DNA from: DATKKM01 sp035542855
GTDB lineage: Bacteria > Chloroflexota > Dehalococcoidia > SM23-28-2 > RBG-16-64-32
Direction of reading: 5' to 3'
Length of the DNA: 9,591 nt
NCBI GenBank assembly: GCA_035542855.1
Contig: DATKKM010000122.1
Coordinates: forward strand, 1 to 9,591
This document shows positions 1 through 5,262 of the stretch, piece by piece. Position 1 is the stretch's first letter; the number at the start of each line of letters is the position of its first letter. The position numbers were made by a program, and so were the translations under genes. Under the pieces are notes generated by a model that worked only from the letters and a program-made list of their open reading frames with translations, did not search any database and had not been told where the DNA came from.

Positions 1-220
1 GGCGTGGGAACCAGTCCGTGGGAACGGTGGTGATGGTGCTGGGGCTGGGACAGAAGGTGAACGAGTCGCGGGCGGCGACCTGCTTGGCGTTTGCCCAGCG
101 TTGGGCCATGCCCTCGCGGCCCAGCTTGTGGGCGGCGGTCAGCAGCGGGCTGTAGGCGTCGACGGGCGACCCATCCTGCTCGATCGCCTCGTTGAGGACT
201 CGTTGTGCTAGTGTTACCAC
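1..220 (-). CDS. Unrecognised short protein, 5' part (runs off the left edge)
   Basis: The minus strand is open from a GTG at 220-218 to the window edge, giving 73 codons (VVTLAQRVLNEAIEQDGSPV...) with strongly G/C-biased third positions, as in the other genes here. The start is chosen because AAAGGA lies 8 nt upstream of the GTG. The visible N-terminal half looks helical and charged, containing the stretch LTAAHKLGREGMAQRW. The later part turns Ser/Thr/Pro-rich with one Cys and ends in TDWFPR before the edge. I recognise no domain and assign no function. It lies downstream of the 3' end of the tRNA-Phe gene in the same orientation, a position where integrated elements often begin, but nothing visible identifies it as phage or plasmid. 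Confidence that it is coding is moderate. Confidence 0.6.
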   Translation of the reverse strand, partial: MVTLAQRVLNEAIEQDGSPVDAYSPLLTAAHKLGREGMAQRWANAKQVAARDSFTFCPSPSTITTVPTDWFPR

Positions 221-311
221 CTTCTGCGTCCTTTCCAGCGGCCGCGGGCGGGATGTGCCCCCGGTGCTGGCTCCAGTAGACGCGAGACGGGTAGCCGGCG
301 GGTTTCAGACG

Positions 312-339
312 TATTTAGGGCGTATGAAGATCGTGTGAA
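312..339 (-). promoter_or_regulatory. Possible sigma-70-like promoter for the leftward short gene
   Basis: On the minus strand TTCACA (339-334, five of six matches to TTGACA) is separated by 16 nt from TAAATA (317-312, only three of six matches to TATAAT). It lies in an AT-richer patch about 90 nt upstream of the GTG at 220. The weak -10 box makes this tentative. Confidence 0.22.
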
Positions 340-360
340 CGCGTGGCGCCTTACAGCAGC

Positions 361-393
361 AAGCGGCCTCGTCGTACGGGGACGCGGCCGCTT
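361..393 (-). terminator. Hairpin after tRNA-Phe, probable terminator
   Basis: AAGCGGCC (361-368) and GGCCGCTT (386-393) form a perfect 8-bp inverted repeat around a 17-nt loop. It starts 15 nt beyond the encoded CCA of the minus-strand tRNA gene. The bases that follow on the minus strand (TTGCTGCTGT) are only a weak T tract, so termination may be inefficient or factor-assisted. The position directly after a tRNA supports the reading. Confidence 0.5.
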
Positions 394-407
394 GTGGATA
401 CGAAAGG

Positions 408-482
408 TGGTGCCGAGGGCCAGAGTCGAACTGGCGACACCGCGGTTTTCAGCCGCGTGCTCTACCACTGAGCTACCTCGGC
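408..482 (-). tRNA. tRNA-Phe (anticodon GAA)
   Basis: The minus strand folds into a complete 75-nt cloverleaf. The acceptor stem is GCCGAGG/CCTCGGC with discriminator A and a genomically encoded CCA (410-408). The D arm is GCTC-AGTGGTA-GAGC. The anticodon stem is CGCGG/CCGCG around the loop CTGAAAA, with GAA at the anticodon positions. There is a five-base variable region, and the T arm is GCCAG-TTCGACT-CTGGC. All stems pair without mismatch, so the gene looks functional. It decodes UUC and UUU. The gene is transcribed leftwards, diverging from the alanine dehydrogenase gene, with its own -10 box close upstream. Confidence 0.97.
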
Positions 483-494
483 AGGCGAATATTC

Positions 495-524
495 ATTCTA
501 CGGGCGCGTCGTTCAGGCACGCAA
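495..524 (-). promoter_or_regulatory. Promoter of tRNA-Phe
   Basis: On the minus strand TAGAAT (500-495, five of six matches to TATAAT) lies 12 nt before the first base of the mature tRNA. A partial -35 box TTGCGT (524-519) sits 18 nt further upstream. Transcription would begin about five bases before the tRNA 5' end. The surrounding patch (gaatattcattcta) is distinctly AT-rich for this genome. Confidence 0.5.
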
Positions 525-539
525 GGACGGCGCGCACGC

Positions 540-545
540 TACAAT
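540..545 (+). promoter_or_regulatory. -10 box of alanine dehydrogenase, placed for a leaderless mRNA
   Basis: TACAAT (five of six matches to TATAAT) ends exactly 7 nt before the ATG at 553, so the usual start of transcription falls on or next to the A of the start codon. No Shine-Dalgarno sequence lies between. I see no convincing -35 box. Confidence 0.5.
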
Positions 546-552
546 TCAGGCG

Positions 553-1662
553 ATGCGCGTCGGCACGATCAAGGAGACGAAGACAGAGGAGTTCCGCGTC
601 GGGCTGACGCCGGCAGGCGCGCACTCGCTGGTCGCAGCCGGGCACGAGGTGCTCGTCGAGCGCGGCGCGGGCCTCGGCTCGGGCCACCCGGACGAGGCGT
701 ACGAGCGGGCCGGCGCCCGGCTGCTCGGGAGCGCGGCGGAGGTCGCCGCCGGCGTCGACCTGCTGCTGAAGGTGAAGGAGATGCTGCCGGCGGAGTTCCC
801 GCTGCTCCGGCCGGGGCTGATCCTCTTCACGTACCTGCACCTGGCGCCTGAGCCGGAGCTGACACAGGCGCTGCTTCTTACCAGGACGCAGGCGATCGCC
901 TACGAGACGGTGCAAAGAGACGACGGCTCGCTGCCGCTGCTGATCCCGATGAGCCAGGTGGCGGGCCGGATGGCCGGTGAGATGGCGGCGCGCTTTCTGA
1001 AGAAGCCGGGGCCCGGGCGCGGCAAGCTGCTGGGCGGGATCACCGGCGTGCAGCCCGCGCGGGCCGTGGTTGTCGGCAGCGGGACGGTGGGTACAGCGGC
1101 GACGCGCGTGCTGCTGGGCCTCGGGGCTCGCGTGACGGTGCTGGCGCGCGACCTGCAAAAGCTGCGGGCGCTGGAGGCGCAGCTGCCGGCCCCCATCACG
1201 ACTCGGGTGTCCAGCGCGGCGACGCTGGCCGAGGAGCTGGCCGGGGCGGATGTACTGATCGGCGCAGTTCTTGTAACCGGCGGCCTCGCGCCGAAGCTGG
1301 TCTCGCGGGAGATGGTGCGTGCGATGGGCGAGGGCGCGGTGATCGTTGACGTGGGCATCGACCAGGGCGGCATCTGTGAGACGTCGCACGCTACGAACCA
1401 CGACGAGCCGGTGTTCGTAGAAGAGGGCGTTGTCCACTACTGCGTGCCGAACATGCCGGGCGCGGTGCCGCGCACTTCCACGGAAGCGCTGACCAGCGCC
1501 ACGCTGCCCTACGTGCTGAAGCTGGCGGACCGCGGCCTCGACGCGCTGCGCGAAGATGCGGCGCTGGCCCGCGGCGCCAGCACGATCAACGGCAAGCTCA
1601 CAGCGAAGCCGGTGGCGGAGGCGCAGGGACTCGAGTACGTGCCGCTGGAGCAGGCGCTGTAA
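553..1662 (+). CDS. ald: Alanine dehydrogenase (AlaDH/PNT family), possibly NADP-preferring
   Basis: Complete 369-residue enzyme, close to the roughly 370 usual for L-alanine dehydrogenase. This cytoplasmic enzyme interconverts alanine with pyruvate and ammonia using a nicotinamide cofactor. The N-terminal catalytic domain carries Arg15 (EFRVGLTP), Lys75 (LLKVKE) and His96 (YLHLA). The Rossmann domain has VVGSGTVG at 173-180. Asp270 (GIDQGG) and Asn300-Met301 (CVPNMPG) complete the active site, all at the same numbers as I remember for the M. tuberculosis enzyme. The C-terminus is intact. At 198-199, where NAD-dependent members have Asp followed by a hydrophobic residue, this protein has Ala-Arg. 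That change would remove the 2'-hydroxyl ligand and could favour NADP. Transhydrogenase alpha subunits are related, but the full set of alanine dehydrogenase residues argues against that. The ATG has no Shine-Dalgarno and a -10 box 7 nt upstream. Confidence 0.95.
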   Translation: MRVGTIKETKTEEFRVGLTPAGAHSLVAAGHEVLVERGAGLGSGHPDEAYERAGARLLGSAAEVAAGVDLLLKVKEMLPAEFPLLRPGLILFTYLHLAPEPELTQALLLTRTQAIAYETVQRDDGSLPLLIPMSQVAGRMAGEMAARFLKKPGPGRGKLLGGITGVQPARAVVVGSGTVGTAATRVLLGLGARVTVLARDLQKLRALEAQLPAPITTRVSSAATLAEELAGADVLIGAVLVTGGLAPKLVSREMVRAMGEGAVIVDVGIDQGGICETSHATNHDEPVFVEEGVVHYCVPNMPGAVPRTSTEALTSATLPYVLKLADRGLDALREDAALARGASTINGKLTAKPVAEAQGLEYVPLEQAL

Positions 1663-1708
1663 TCGTCGCGGCGCTGTAGGGCGAGAAGTAGAGCGTAGCG
1701 GGAGCGTT

Positions 1709-1717
1709 TGCTAGACT
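1709..1717 (+). promoter_or_regulatory. Extended -10 promoter before the BioD-like gene
   Basis: TGC-TAGACT combines the TGN extension (1709-1711) with a four-of-six -10 hexamer (1712-1717), ending 11 nt before the ATG at 1729. A start about 7 nt downstream would leave a leader of only about five bases. No Shine-Dalgarno precedes the ATG. The box could also be chance, and read-through from the gene upstream is possible. Confidence 0.35.
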
Positions 1718-1728
1718 TCACAGACGCC

Positions 1729-2580
1729 ATGCCCACGCTCTTCGTGGCCTCTTCGGGGCCCCTTGGCGGCAAGACGACGATCGCCGCCGGAATCGCCCGC
1801 AAGCTCGCCGACCAGCGCGTGCACTGCACGCTTGAGCGCACCGGCGACGACGCCAATGCGGCGGCTGATGCGGCGCTTTTCGCACGCATCTCGTCCGGCG
1901 GGCAGGTGCAGATCAGCGAGCTGGCGGCGGGCGCCTCGCTGGCCGGCGCCGGAGGCCGGGTGGTCTACGTGGCGACGCCGGCAGAAGACCCCGCGAGCAT
2001 CACGCAGGCGCCGGCGCTGGCCGGTGTGATCGTGAACCACGCCGCGCCGCGCAAAGCCGGCGCGATCCGAGCAGCGTACGAGGCGGCGGGCGTGAAGTTG
2101 CTGGGCGTGGTGCCGGAGGACCGCCTGCTGGCCTCGCCAACGATTGGGGAGGTGGCGGAAGCGCTGTCGGCGGAGGGCGAGAACATCGCCGAGAACCGCG
2201 AACGGCCGCTCGACCGGCCGGTGATCGCCTCGATTGCGGCGGACCCGGGGCAGACCTACTTCGTGCGGACCGACGCGACGGCTGTGATCGTGCGCAGCGA
2301 CAAGCCGGACCTGCAGCTGGCGGCGCTGAACGCCGGCCCCACCTGCCTCATCGTGACGGGCGGGTTGCCGGTGCTCTCCTACGTGCGGGAGCGCGTGGCG
2401 GACGAGGAGATCCCGCTGCTGCGCACGAAGCTGGACACGAAGGAAACAGTCGCGGCGATTGAAGAGCTGTTCGGCGCGAAGCCGTTCAGCGGCGGCGCGG
2501 AGAAGCTGCGCCGCATCGGCGAGCTACTGGCGGACGTCAACGTGGACGCGCTGGTGGAGCGCCTGGGATCGAAGGCTTAG
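1729..2580 (+). CDS. BioD-like P-loop protein with DRTGG domain
   Basis: The 283-residue protein has a P-loop NTPase domain like that of dethiobiotin synthetase, with Walker A SSGPLGGKTT (8-17). A compact remainder follows, including GVIVNHAAP (99-107) and LLGVVPEDRLLASPTI (124-139). Residues about 163-248 match a DRTGG domain (LIVTGG at 207-212, then a Thr/Glu-rich helix DTKETVAAIEEL). This is the arrangement of the regulatory N-terminal half of large phosphotransacetylases, but the C-terminal acetyltransferase domain is absent. Stand-alone proteins of this type are often annotated as a phosphotransacetylase family or AAA family protein, and their function is not settled. A nucleotide-sensing role is inference. 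The BioD part seems shortened between Walker A and the DRTGG domain. ATG 1729 is preferred to the in-frame TTG at 1708 because the family begins just before Walker A. Its stop overlaps the convergent neighbour. Confidence 0.85.
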   Translation: MPTLFVASSGPLGGKTTIAAGIARKLADQRVHCTLERTGDDANAAADAALFARISSGGQVQISELAAGASLAGAGGRVVYVATPAEDPASITQAPALAGVIVNHAAPRKAGAIRAAYEAAGVKLLGVVPEDRLLASPTIGEVAEALSAEGENIAENRERPLDRPVIASIAADPGQTYFVRTDATAVIVRSDKPDLQLAALNAGPTCLIVTGGLPVLSYVRERVADEEIPLLRTKLDTKETVAAIEELFGAKPFSGGAEKLRRIGELLADVNVDALVERLGSKA

Positions 2581-3140
2581 CGGGTAGCCAGCGGGTCGGC
2601 GTCATCGCCGACGCCCATCTCAGTGCGCGGACGGAAGGATGTCTGCTGCATGTTCGCGCCAACCGGGCCGGCAGGCGCTTCGGCCGGCCGGGCGCGCTCC
2701 GGGACCGACGCGCCGCGGCGCTCGGTGCCGCAGTAGGGGCAAGCGACCCAGTTGAAGCTGAGCAGGTGTTGACACTTGCTGCAGATGTCTTTTAGCTGAG
2801 TGGCGCAGAACGGGCAGAGCTGCCAGTCCTTCTCGACGAAGCGGCGGCAGGAAGGACACATCCCCTCGTCGCCGATCTCGCGCAGCAGCGCCTCCTCTTC
2901 CAGGGAGCGGGCGTAGGCTTCTTCCAGCGACTCGCGCGGGCGGAGCATGAGGTAGAGCGCGAGGCCCGGGATATTGAAGCCGGGGAAGAAAAGCGTGACC
3001 ACGAAGATCGCCAGTACCTGCAGGCCGAGGTCGCGGGTCCGCTCGCGGATGTCGCGGTAGACCCAGACGATGATGCTGAGCCAGAGGAGAAGGGCCCAGA
3101 CCCCGGCAAGCAGCGCGCCAAGTATGCCGAGATCCGTCAT
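2577..3140 (-). CDS. Membrane protein with double zinc ribbon
   Basis: The 187-residue protein has two hydrophobic helices at about 5-28 and 39-66, joined by a short basic stretch (YRDIRERTRD). An acidic helix (70-92) follows. A double zinc ribbon comes next, with four CxxC knuckles: C95/C98, C109/C112, C120/C123 and C134/C137. Each ribbon has the typical aromatic residue before its second knuckle (DWQLCPFC, NWVACPYC). The tail from 138 is Pro/Ala/Arg-rich and probably disordered. The fold suggests a membrane-anchored scaffold with the ribbons on the cytoplasmic side. The specific role is unknown. The stop TAA (2579-2577) interlocks with the TAG of the BioD-like gene. It is expressed from a good extended -10 promoter 40 nt upstream. 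The Shine-Dalgarno is weak. Confidence 0.85.
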   Translation of the reverse strand: MTDLGILGALLAGVWALLLWLSIIVWVYRDIRERTRDLGLQVLAIFVVTLFFPGFNIPGLALYLMLRPRESLEEAYARSLEEEALLREIGDEGMCPSCRRFVEKDWQLCPFCATQLKDICSKCQHLLSFNWVACPYCGTERRGASVPERARPAEAPAGPVGANMQQTSFRPRTEMGVGDDADPLATR

Positions 3141-3179
3141 TGGCGGGGTTTCCGTGTCTTGTTGGTCAAGCTGACAAGC

Positions 3180-3188
3180 ATTATAGCA
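3180..3188 (-). promoter_or_regulatory. Extended -10 promoter of the zinc ribbon gene
   Basis: On the minus strand TGC-TATAAT is a perfect -10 hexamer (3185-3180) with the TGN extension (3188-3186). The predicted transcription start is near 3173, giving a leader of about 33 nt before the ATG at 3140. No good -35 box is seen at the usual spacing, which an extended -10 can tolerate. Confidence 0.65.
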
Positions 3189-3196
3189 TCGGGTTG

Positions 3197-3218
3197 CGGT
3201 TGAGCATGCTCACAACCG
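3197..3218. promoter_or_regulatory. Palindromic operator-like site in the divergent region
   Basis: A perfect 12-bp palindrome TGAGCATGCTCA (3201-3212) sits inside a 22-nt stretch whose ends, CGGTTG and CAACCG, are also inverted copies. It lies just upstream of the -10 box of the leftward zinc ribbon gene, where its -35 region would be, and about 46 nt upstream of the -10 box of the rightward RNA methyltransferase gene. A dimeric regulator site is the natural reading, but no regulator gene is in the window. Confidence 0.4.
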
Positions 3219-3263
3219 TATAACGCTTGGAGGGCGCCTGTGGCTGCGGCCGGCCCGCGCCGA

Positions 3264-3269
3264 TACACT
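3264..3269 (+). promoter_or_regulatory. -10 box of the RNA methyltransferase gene, placed for a leaderless mRNA
   Basis: TACACT (four of six matches to TATAAT) ends exactly 7 nt before the ATG at 3277, the same spacing as at the alanine dehydrogenase gene. There is no Shine-Dalgarno sequence. A further TATAAC at 3219-3224 could be an alternative start with a longer leader. Confidence 0.4.
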
Positions 3270-3276
3270 GCTAGAG

Positions 3277-4479
3277 ATGCCGAGAAGAGCGCGCGAGAAG
3301 CGGATCGAGCCACCGGAGCGCGTCACCGTGACGCTGGGCGAGATGGCTCACGAAGGCGGTACGGTTGCCCACCATGATGGCCGCACGCTGTTCATCGAGT
3401 ACGGGATCCCGGGCGAGACAGTGGTGGCGGAGCTGGAGCGGGAGCGCGCCGGCGTCTTCCATGGCCGCGTAGTGGAGGTGCTGGAGGCGTCCCCGGACCG
3501 GGTGGAGCCGGCCTGCGTCTACTTCGGCGAGTGCGGCGGCTGCCAGTGGCAGCACATCTCGTACGAGCGCCAGCTTCAGCTGAAGCGGGAGATCGTGCGC
3601 ACACAGCTGCGCCGGATCGGCGGGTTCGCGGAGCCGCCAGTTTCGCCGGCGCTAGGCGCGGAGAACCCGTGGGGATACCGCAATCACATCCGGTTCACCG
3701 CGAAGTCTCAGGGTGAGATCGGCTTCGTGCGGAGAGGGACGCACCGCTTTCTGCGCATCGACGAGTGCAAGATCGCCGATCCGTGGATCAACCAGGCGCT
3801 GCCGCGGCTGCAGGGGCATGGCAGCGGGCTACACCAGGTGGCGATCCGGCGCGGCGTGCGGACAGGCGAGGTGATGATCCAGCCGGATGTCAGCGGCATC
3901 GATCCGACGATGCCCTCTCCGGCGAAGTTCTACCACGAAGAACTACTGGGGCACCGCTTCCGCATCTCCGGCGCTTCCTTCTTCCAGACGAACACCCCGC
4001 AGGCGGAGCGGTTGATCTCGCTGGTGCGCGAGAAGCTGGACCCGCAGCCGGGCGACACGCTGGCGGACGCCTACGCCGGCGTGGGGACGTTCGCGGTGGT
4101 CCTGGCGCCGCTGGTGGCGCGCGTAATCGCGATCGAGGAGTCGGCTTCGGCGGTGGAAGACGCGGCCGTGAACACCGCGGACTCGCCGAACATCGAGTAT
4201 CACCAGGGGAAGGTCGAGGACGTGCTGCCGGCTGTCGAGGAGCGGATCGATTGCCTGATCCTGGACCCGCCGCGGCTGGGGGCGCACCCCGGCGCGATCG
4301 CGGCAGTGCTGGCGGCGCGTCCGGAGCGGATCGCATACGTCTCCTGCGACCCCGCGACGCTGGCGCGCGACCTGCGGTTGCTGGCAGCGGGCGGTTACGA
4401 GCTGCTGGACGTGACGCCGGTGGACATGTTCCCACAGACCTACCACATCGAGTGCGTGGCGAGCCTGCGGTCAACGTGA
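3277..4479 (+). CDS. 23S rRNA/tRNA (uracil-5)-methyltransferase, TrmA/RlmD family
   Basis: The 400-residue SAM-dependent RNA methyltransferase makes 5-methyluridine. A TRAM RNA-binding domain lies at about 14-70. The iron-sulfur cluster cysteines are C80, C86, C89 (GECGGC) and C164 (DECKI). The catalytic domain has FFQTN (235-239), SAM motif DAYAGVGTF (264-272), LDPPR (329-333), the nucleophile C357 in SCDPATLARDL and the general base E392 in the DMFPQTYHIE region. All family hallmarks are present, so the enzyme should be active. Which uridine it modifies (RlmC, RlmD or TrmA type) cannot be told from the sequence alone; the Fe-S cluster and TRAM domain favour the rRNA group. The next gene starts inside its stop codon, so the two are probably co-translated. 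It diverges from the zinc ribbon gene. Confidence 0.93.
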   Translation: MPRRAREKRIEPPERVTVTLGEMAHEGGTVAHHDGRTLFIEYGIPGETVVAELERERAGVFHGRVVEVLEASPDRVEPACVYFGECGGCQWQHISYERQLQLKREIVRTQLRRIGGFAEPPVSPALGAENPWGYRNHIRFTAKSQGEIGFVRRGTHRFLRIDECKIADPWINQALPRLQGHGSGLHQVAIRRGVRTGEVMIQPDVSGIDPTMPSPAKFYHEELLGHRFRISGASFFQTNTPQAERLISLVREKLDPQPGDTLADAYAGVGTFAVVLAPLVARVIAIEESASAVEDAAVNTADSPNIEYHQGKVEDVLPAVEERIDCLILDPPRLGAHPGAIAAVLAARPERIAYVSCDPATLARDLRLLAAGGYELLDVTPVDMFPQTYHIECVASLRST

Positions 4480-5105
4480 CGCGACTGATCCTTGCCTCCG
4501 CCTCGCCCCGGCGCCGGGAGCTGCTGTCGCGGCTGGGCCTCGCGTTCGAGGTGCGGCCGGTCGATATCGACGAGAGTCCCGGGCGCTCGAGGAACGCGGA
4601 GATCGTGGCGCGACGGCTGGCACGGGCGAAGGCGGAGGCGGCGCGTCTGCTGGAAGAGCACGCGGCGGTCATCGCGGCGGACACCATCGTGGCGTTCGAG
4701 GGCGAACTGCTGGGCAAACCGGCCGGCGCCGAGGACGCGCGGCGGATGCTGCGGCTGCTGCGGGGCAAGACGCACGAGGTGGTCTCCGGCGTCGCGGCCC
4801 TGCCGGAGAAGCGGCGCGGGCCGATTGCGCGCAACCCCGTCACCAGCGTGACGATGCGAGGGTACTCCGACGAGGAGATCGAGGCGTCGATCCAGCGCGG
4901 CGACCCGTTCGACAAAGCCGGCGGCTACGCGATCCAGGACAGCGGTTTGCGCCCTGTGGAGAGATACGAGGGCTGCTACTGCAACGTGGTGGGCCTCTCG
5001 CTGTGGGCGACGATTGACGTCCTGCGCAAGGCGGGCATCCATATCGACGTTGAACGCGTCGACTTCCTGCCGCAGTGCGCGGCCTGCCCGCTGGCGCGCC
5101 CCTAG
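4476..5105 (+). CDS. maf: Maf family nucleoside triphosphate pyrophosphatase
   Basis: The 209-residue protein begins at a GTG that overlaps the TGA of the RNA methyltransferase gene (GTGA), which implies translational coupling. Maf proteins hydrolyse non-canonical or selected nucleoside triphosphates to monophosphates and pyrophosphate, cleaning the nucleotide pool. The family motifs are ILASASPRRRELL (5-17), the catalytic Asp69 in IAADTIV, LLGKP (78-82) and DKAGGYAIQD (146-155), followed by NVVGL (170-174). The DKAGxYxIQ form resembles the dTTP/UTP-type Maf subgroup more than the m7GTP-type. An extra C-terminal tail (about 190-209) holds C201 and C204 as CxxC, and C167/C169 lie in the EGCYCN loop. 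That gives four cysteines near the end, unusual for the basic fold. The long upstream reading frame is not coding. Confidence 0.92.
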   Translation: MTRLILASASPRRRELLSRLGLAFEVRPVDIDESPGRSRNAEIVARRLARAKAEAARLLEEHAAVIAADTIVAFEGELLGKPAGAEDARRMLRLLRGKTHEVVSGVAALPEKRRGPIARNPVTSVTMRGYSDEEIEASIQRGDPFDKAGGYAIQDSGLRPVERYEGCYCNVVGLSLWATIDVLRKAGIHIDVERVDFLPQCAACPLARP

Positions 5106-5166
5106 TCGAATCCCGACTCTGTCTGCGTATAAACCGTTTCTTCACCCGCGTTAACCATGGGTGAGC

Positions 5167-5195
5167 CTGACCCCGTTCCCGTACGAACCTACTAT
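5167..5195 (+). promoter_or_regulatory. Possible promoter of the Tad/VWA gene
   Basis: CTGACC (5167-5172) and TACTAT (5190-5195) are 17 nt apart, each matching the sigma-70 consensus at four of six positions. Transcription would start near 5202, leaving a 60-nt leader. The rest of the 157-nt gap between the Maf gene and the start codon at 5263 holds a lone perfect TTGACA (5207-5212) without a matching -10 box, and no clear terminator or riboswitch. Confidence 0.3.
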
Positions 5196-5249
5196 CTGTG
5201 TACGGCTTGACATAAACCCGGTCTTAACTTTTGCGACGGGAAGAGCCCA

Positions 5250-5256
5250 GGGGAGG
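5250..5256 (+). promoter_or_regulatory. Strong ribosome binding site that sets the VWA gene start
   Basis: GGGGAGG lies 6 nt before the ATG at 5263. It decides between that ATG and the in-frame GTG at 5161, which has no such site and would add 34 residues of unlikely sequence ahead of the membrane helix. Confidence 0.8.
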
Positions 5257-5262
5257 CAACCG

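Noticed and set aside
3..25. Direct repeat CGTGGGAAC twice, 14 nt apart
   Set aside because: Two short copies inside a likely coding region near the edge. Too little to call a repeat array or operator.
493..1437. Long minus-strand reading frame (314 codons) opposite alanine dehydrogenase
   Set aside because: Arg/Gln/His-rich translation with no motif. It lies antisense to a gene with all catalytic residues intact and overlaps the divergent promoter region. It is a by-product of GC-rich codon use.
1653..1678. Direct repeat GGCGCTGTA twice, 17 nt apart, at the end of ald
   Set aside because: Only nine bases, one copy in coding sequence, no hairpin or third copy. Probably chance or a minor duplication.
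1708..1728. TTG start for the BioD-like protein
   Set aside because: It would add seven residues before the conserved start of the P-loop domain, and the GGGAG upstream is only 3 nt away. ATG 1729 fits the family better.
3765..4475. Upstream extension of the maf reading frame
   Set aside because: Gly/Ala/Arg-rich sequence out of frame with the RNA methyltransferase. Real Maf homology starts exactly at the GTG at 4476.
3890..4915. 341-codon minus-strand reading frame opposite the RNA methyltransferase and maf
   Set aside because: Very rich in Arg, Ser and Pro, no recognisable domain, and fully antisense to two clearly functional genes.
5207..5212. Perfect TTGACA as a -35 box
   Set aside because: No acceptable -10 hexamer 16-18 nt downstream; the nearest AT-rich hexamer is only 11-12 nt away.
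5161..5262. GTG start for the VWA protein
   Set aside because: No ribosome binding site there. GGGGAGG sits 6 nt before ATG 5263, and Tad-type proteins begin shortly before the hydrophobic helix.
5106..5262. Possible riboswitch or small RNA in the gap before the VWA gene
   Set aside because: I could find only short 4-bp pairings and none of the conserved motifs of known riboswitch classes.
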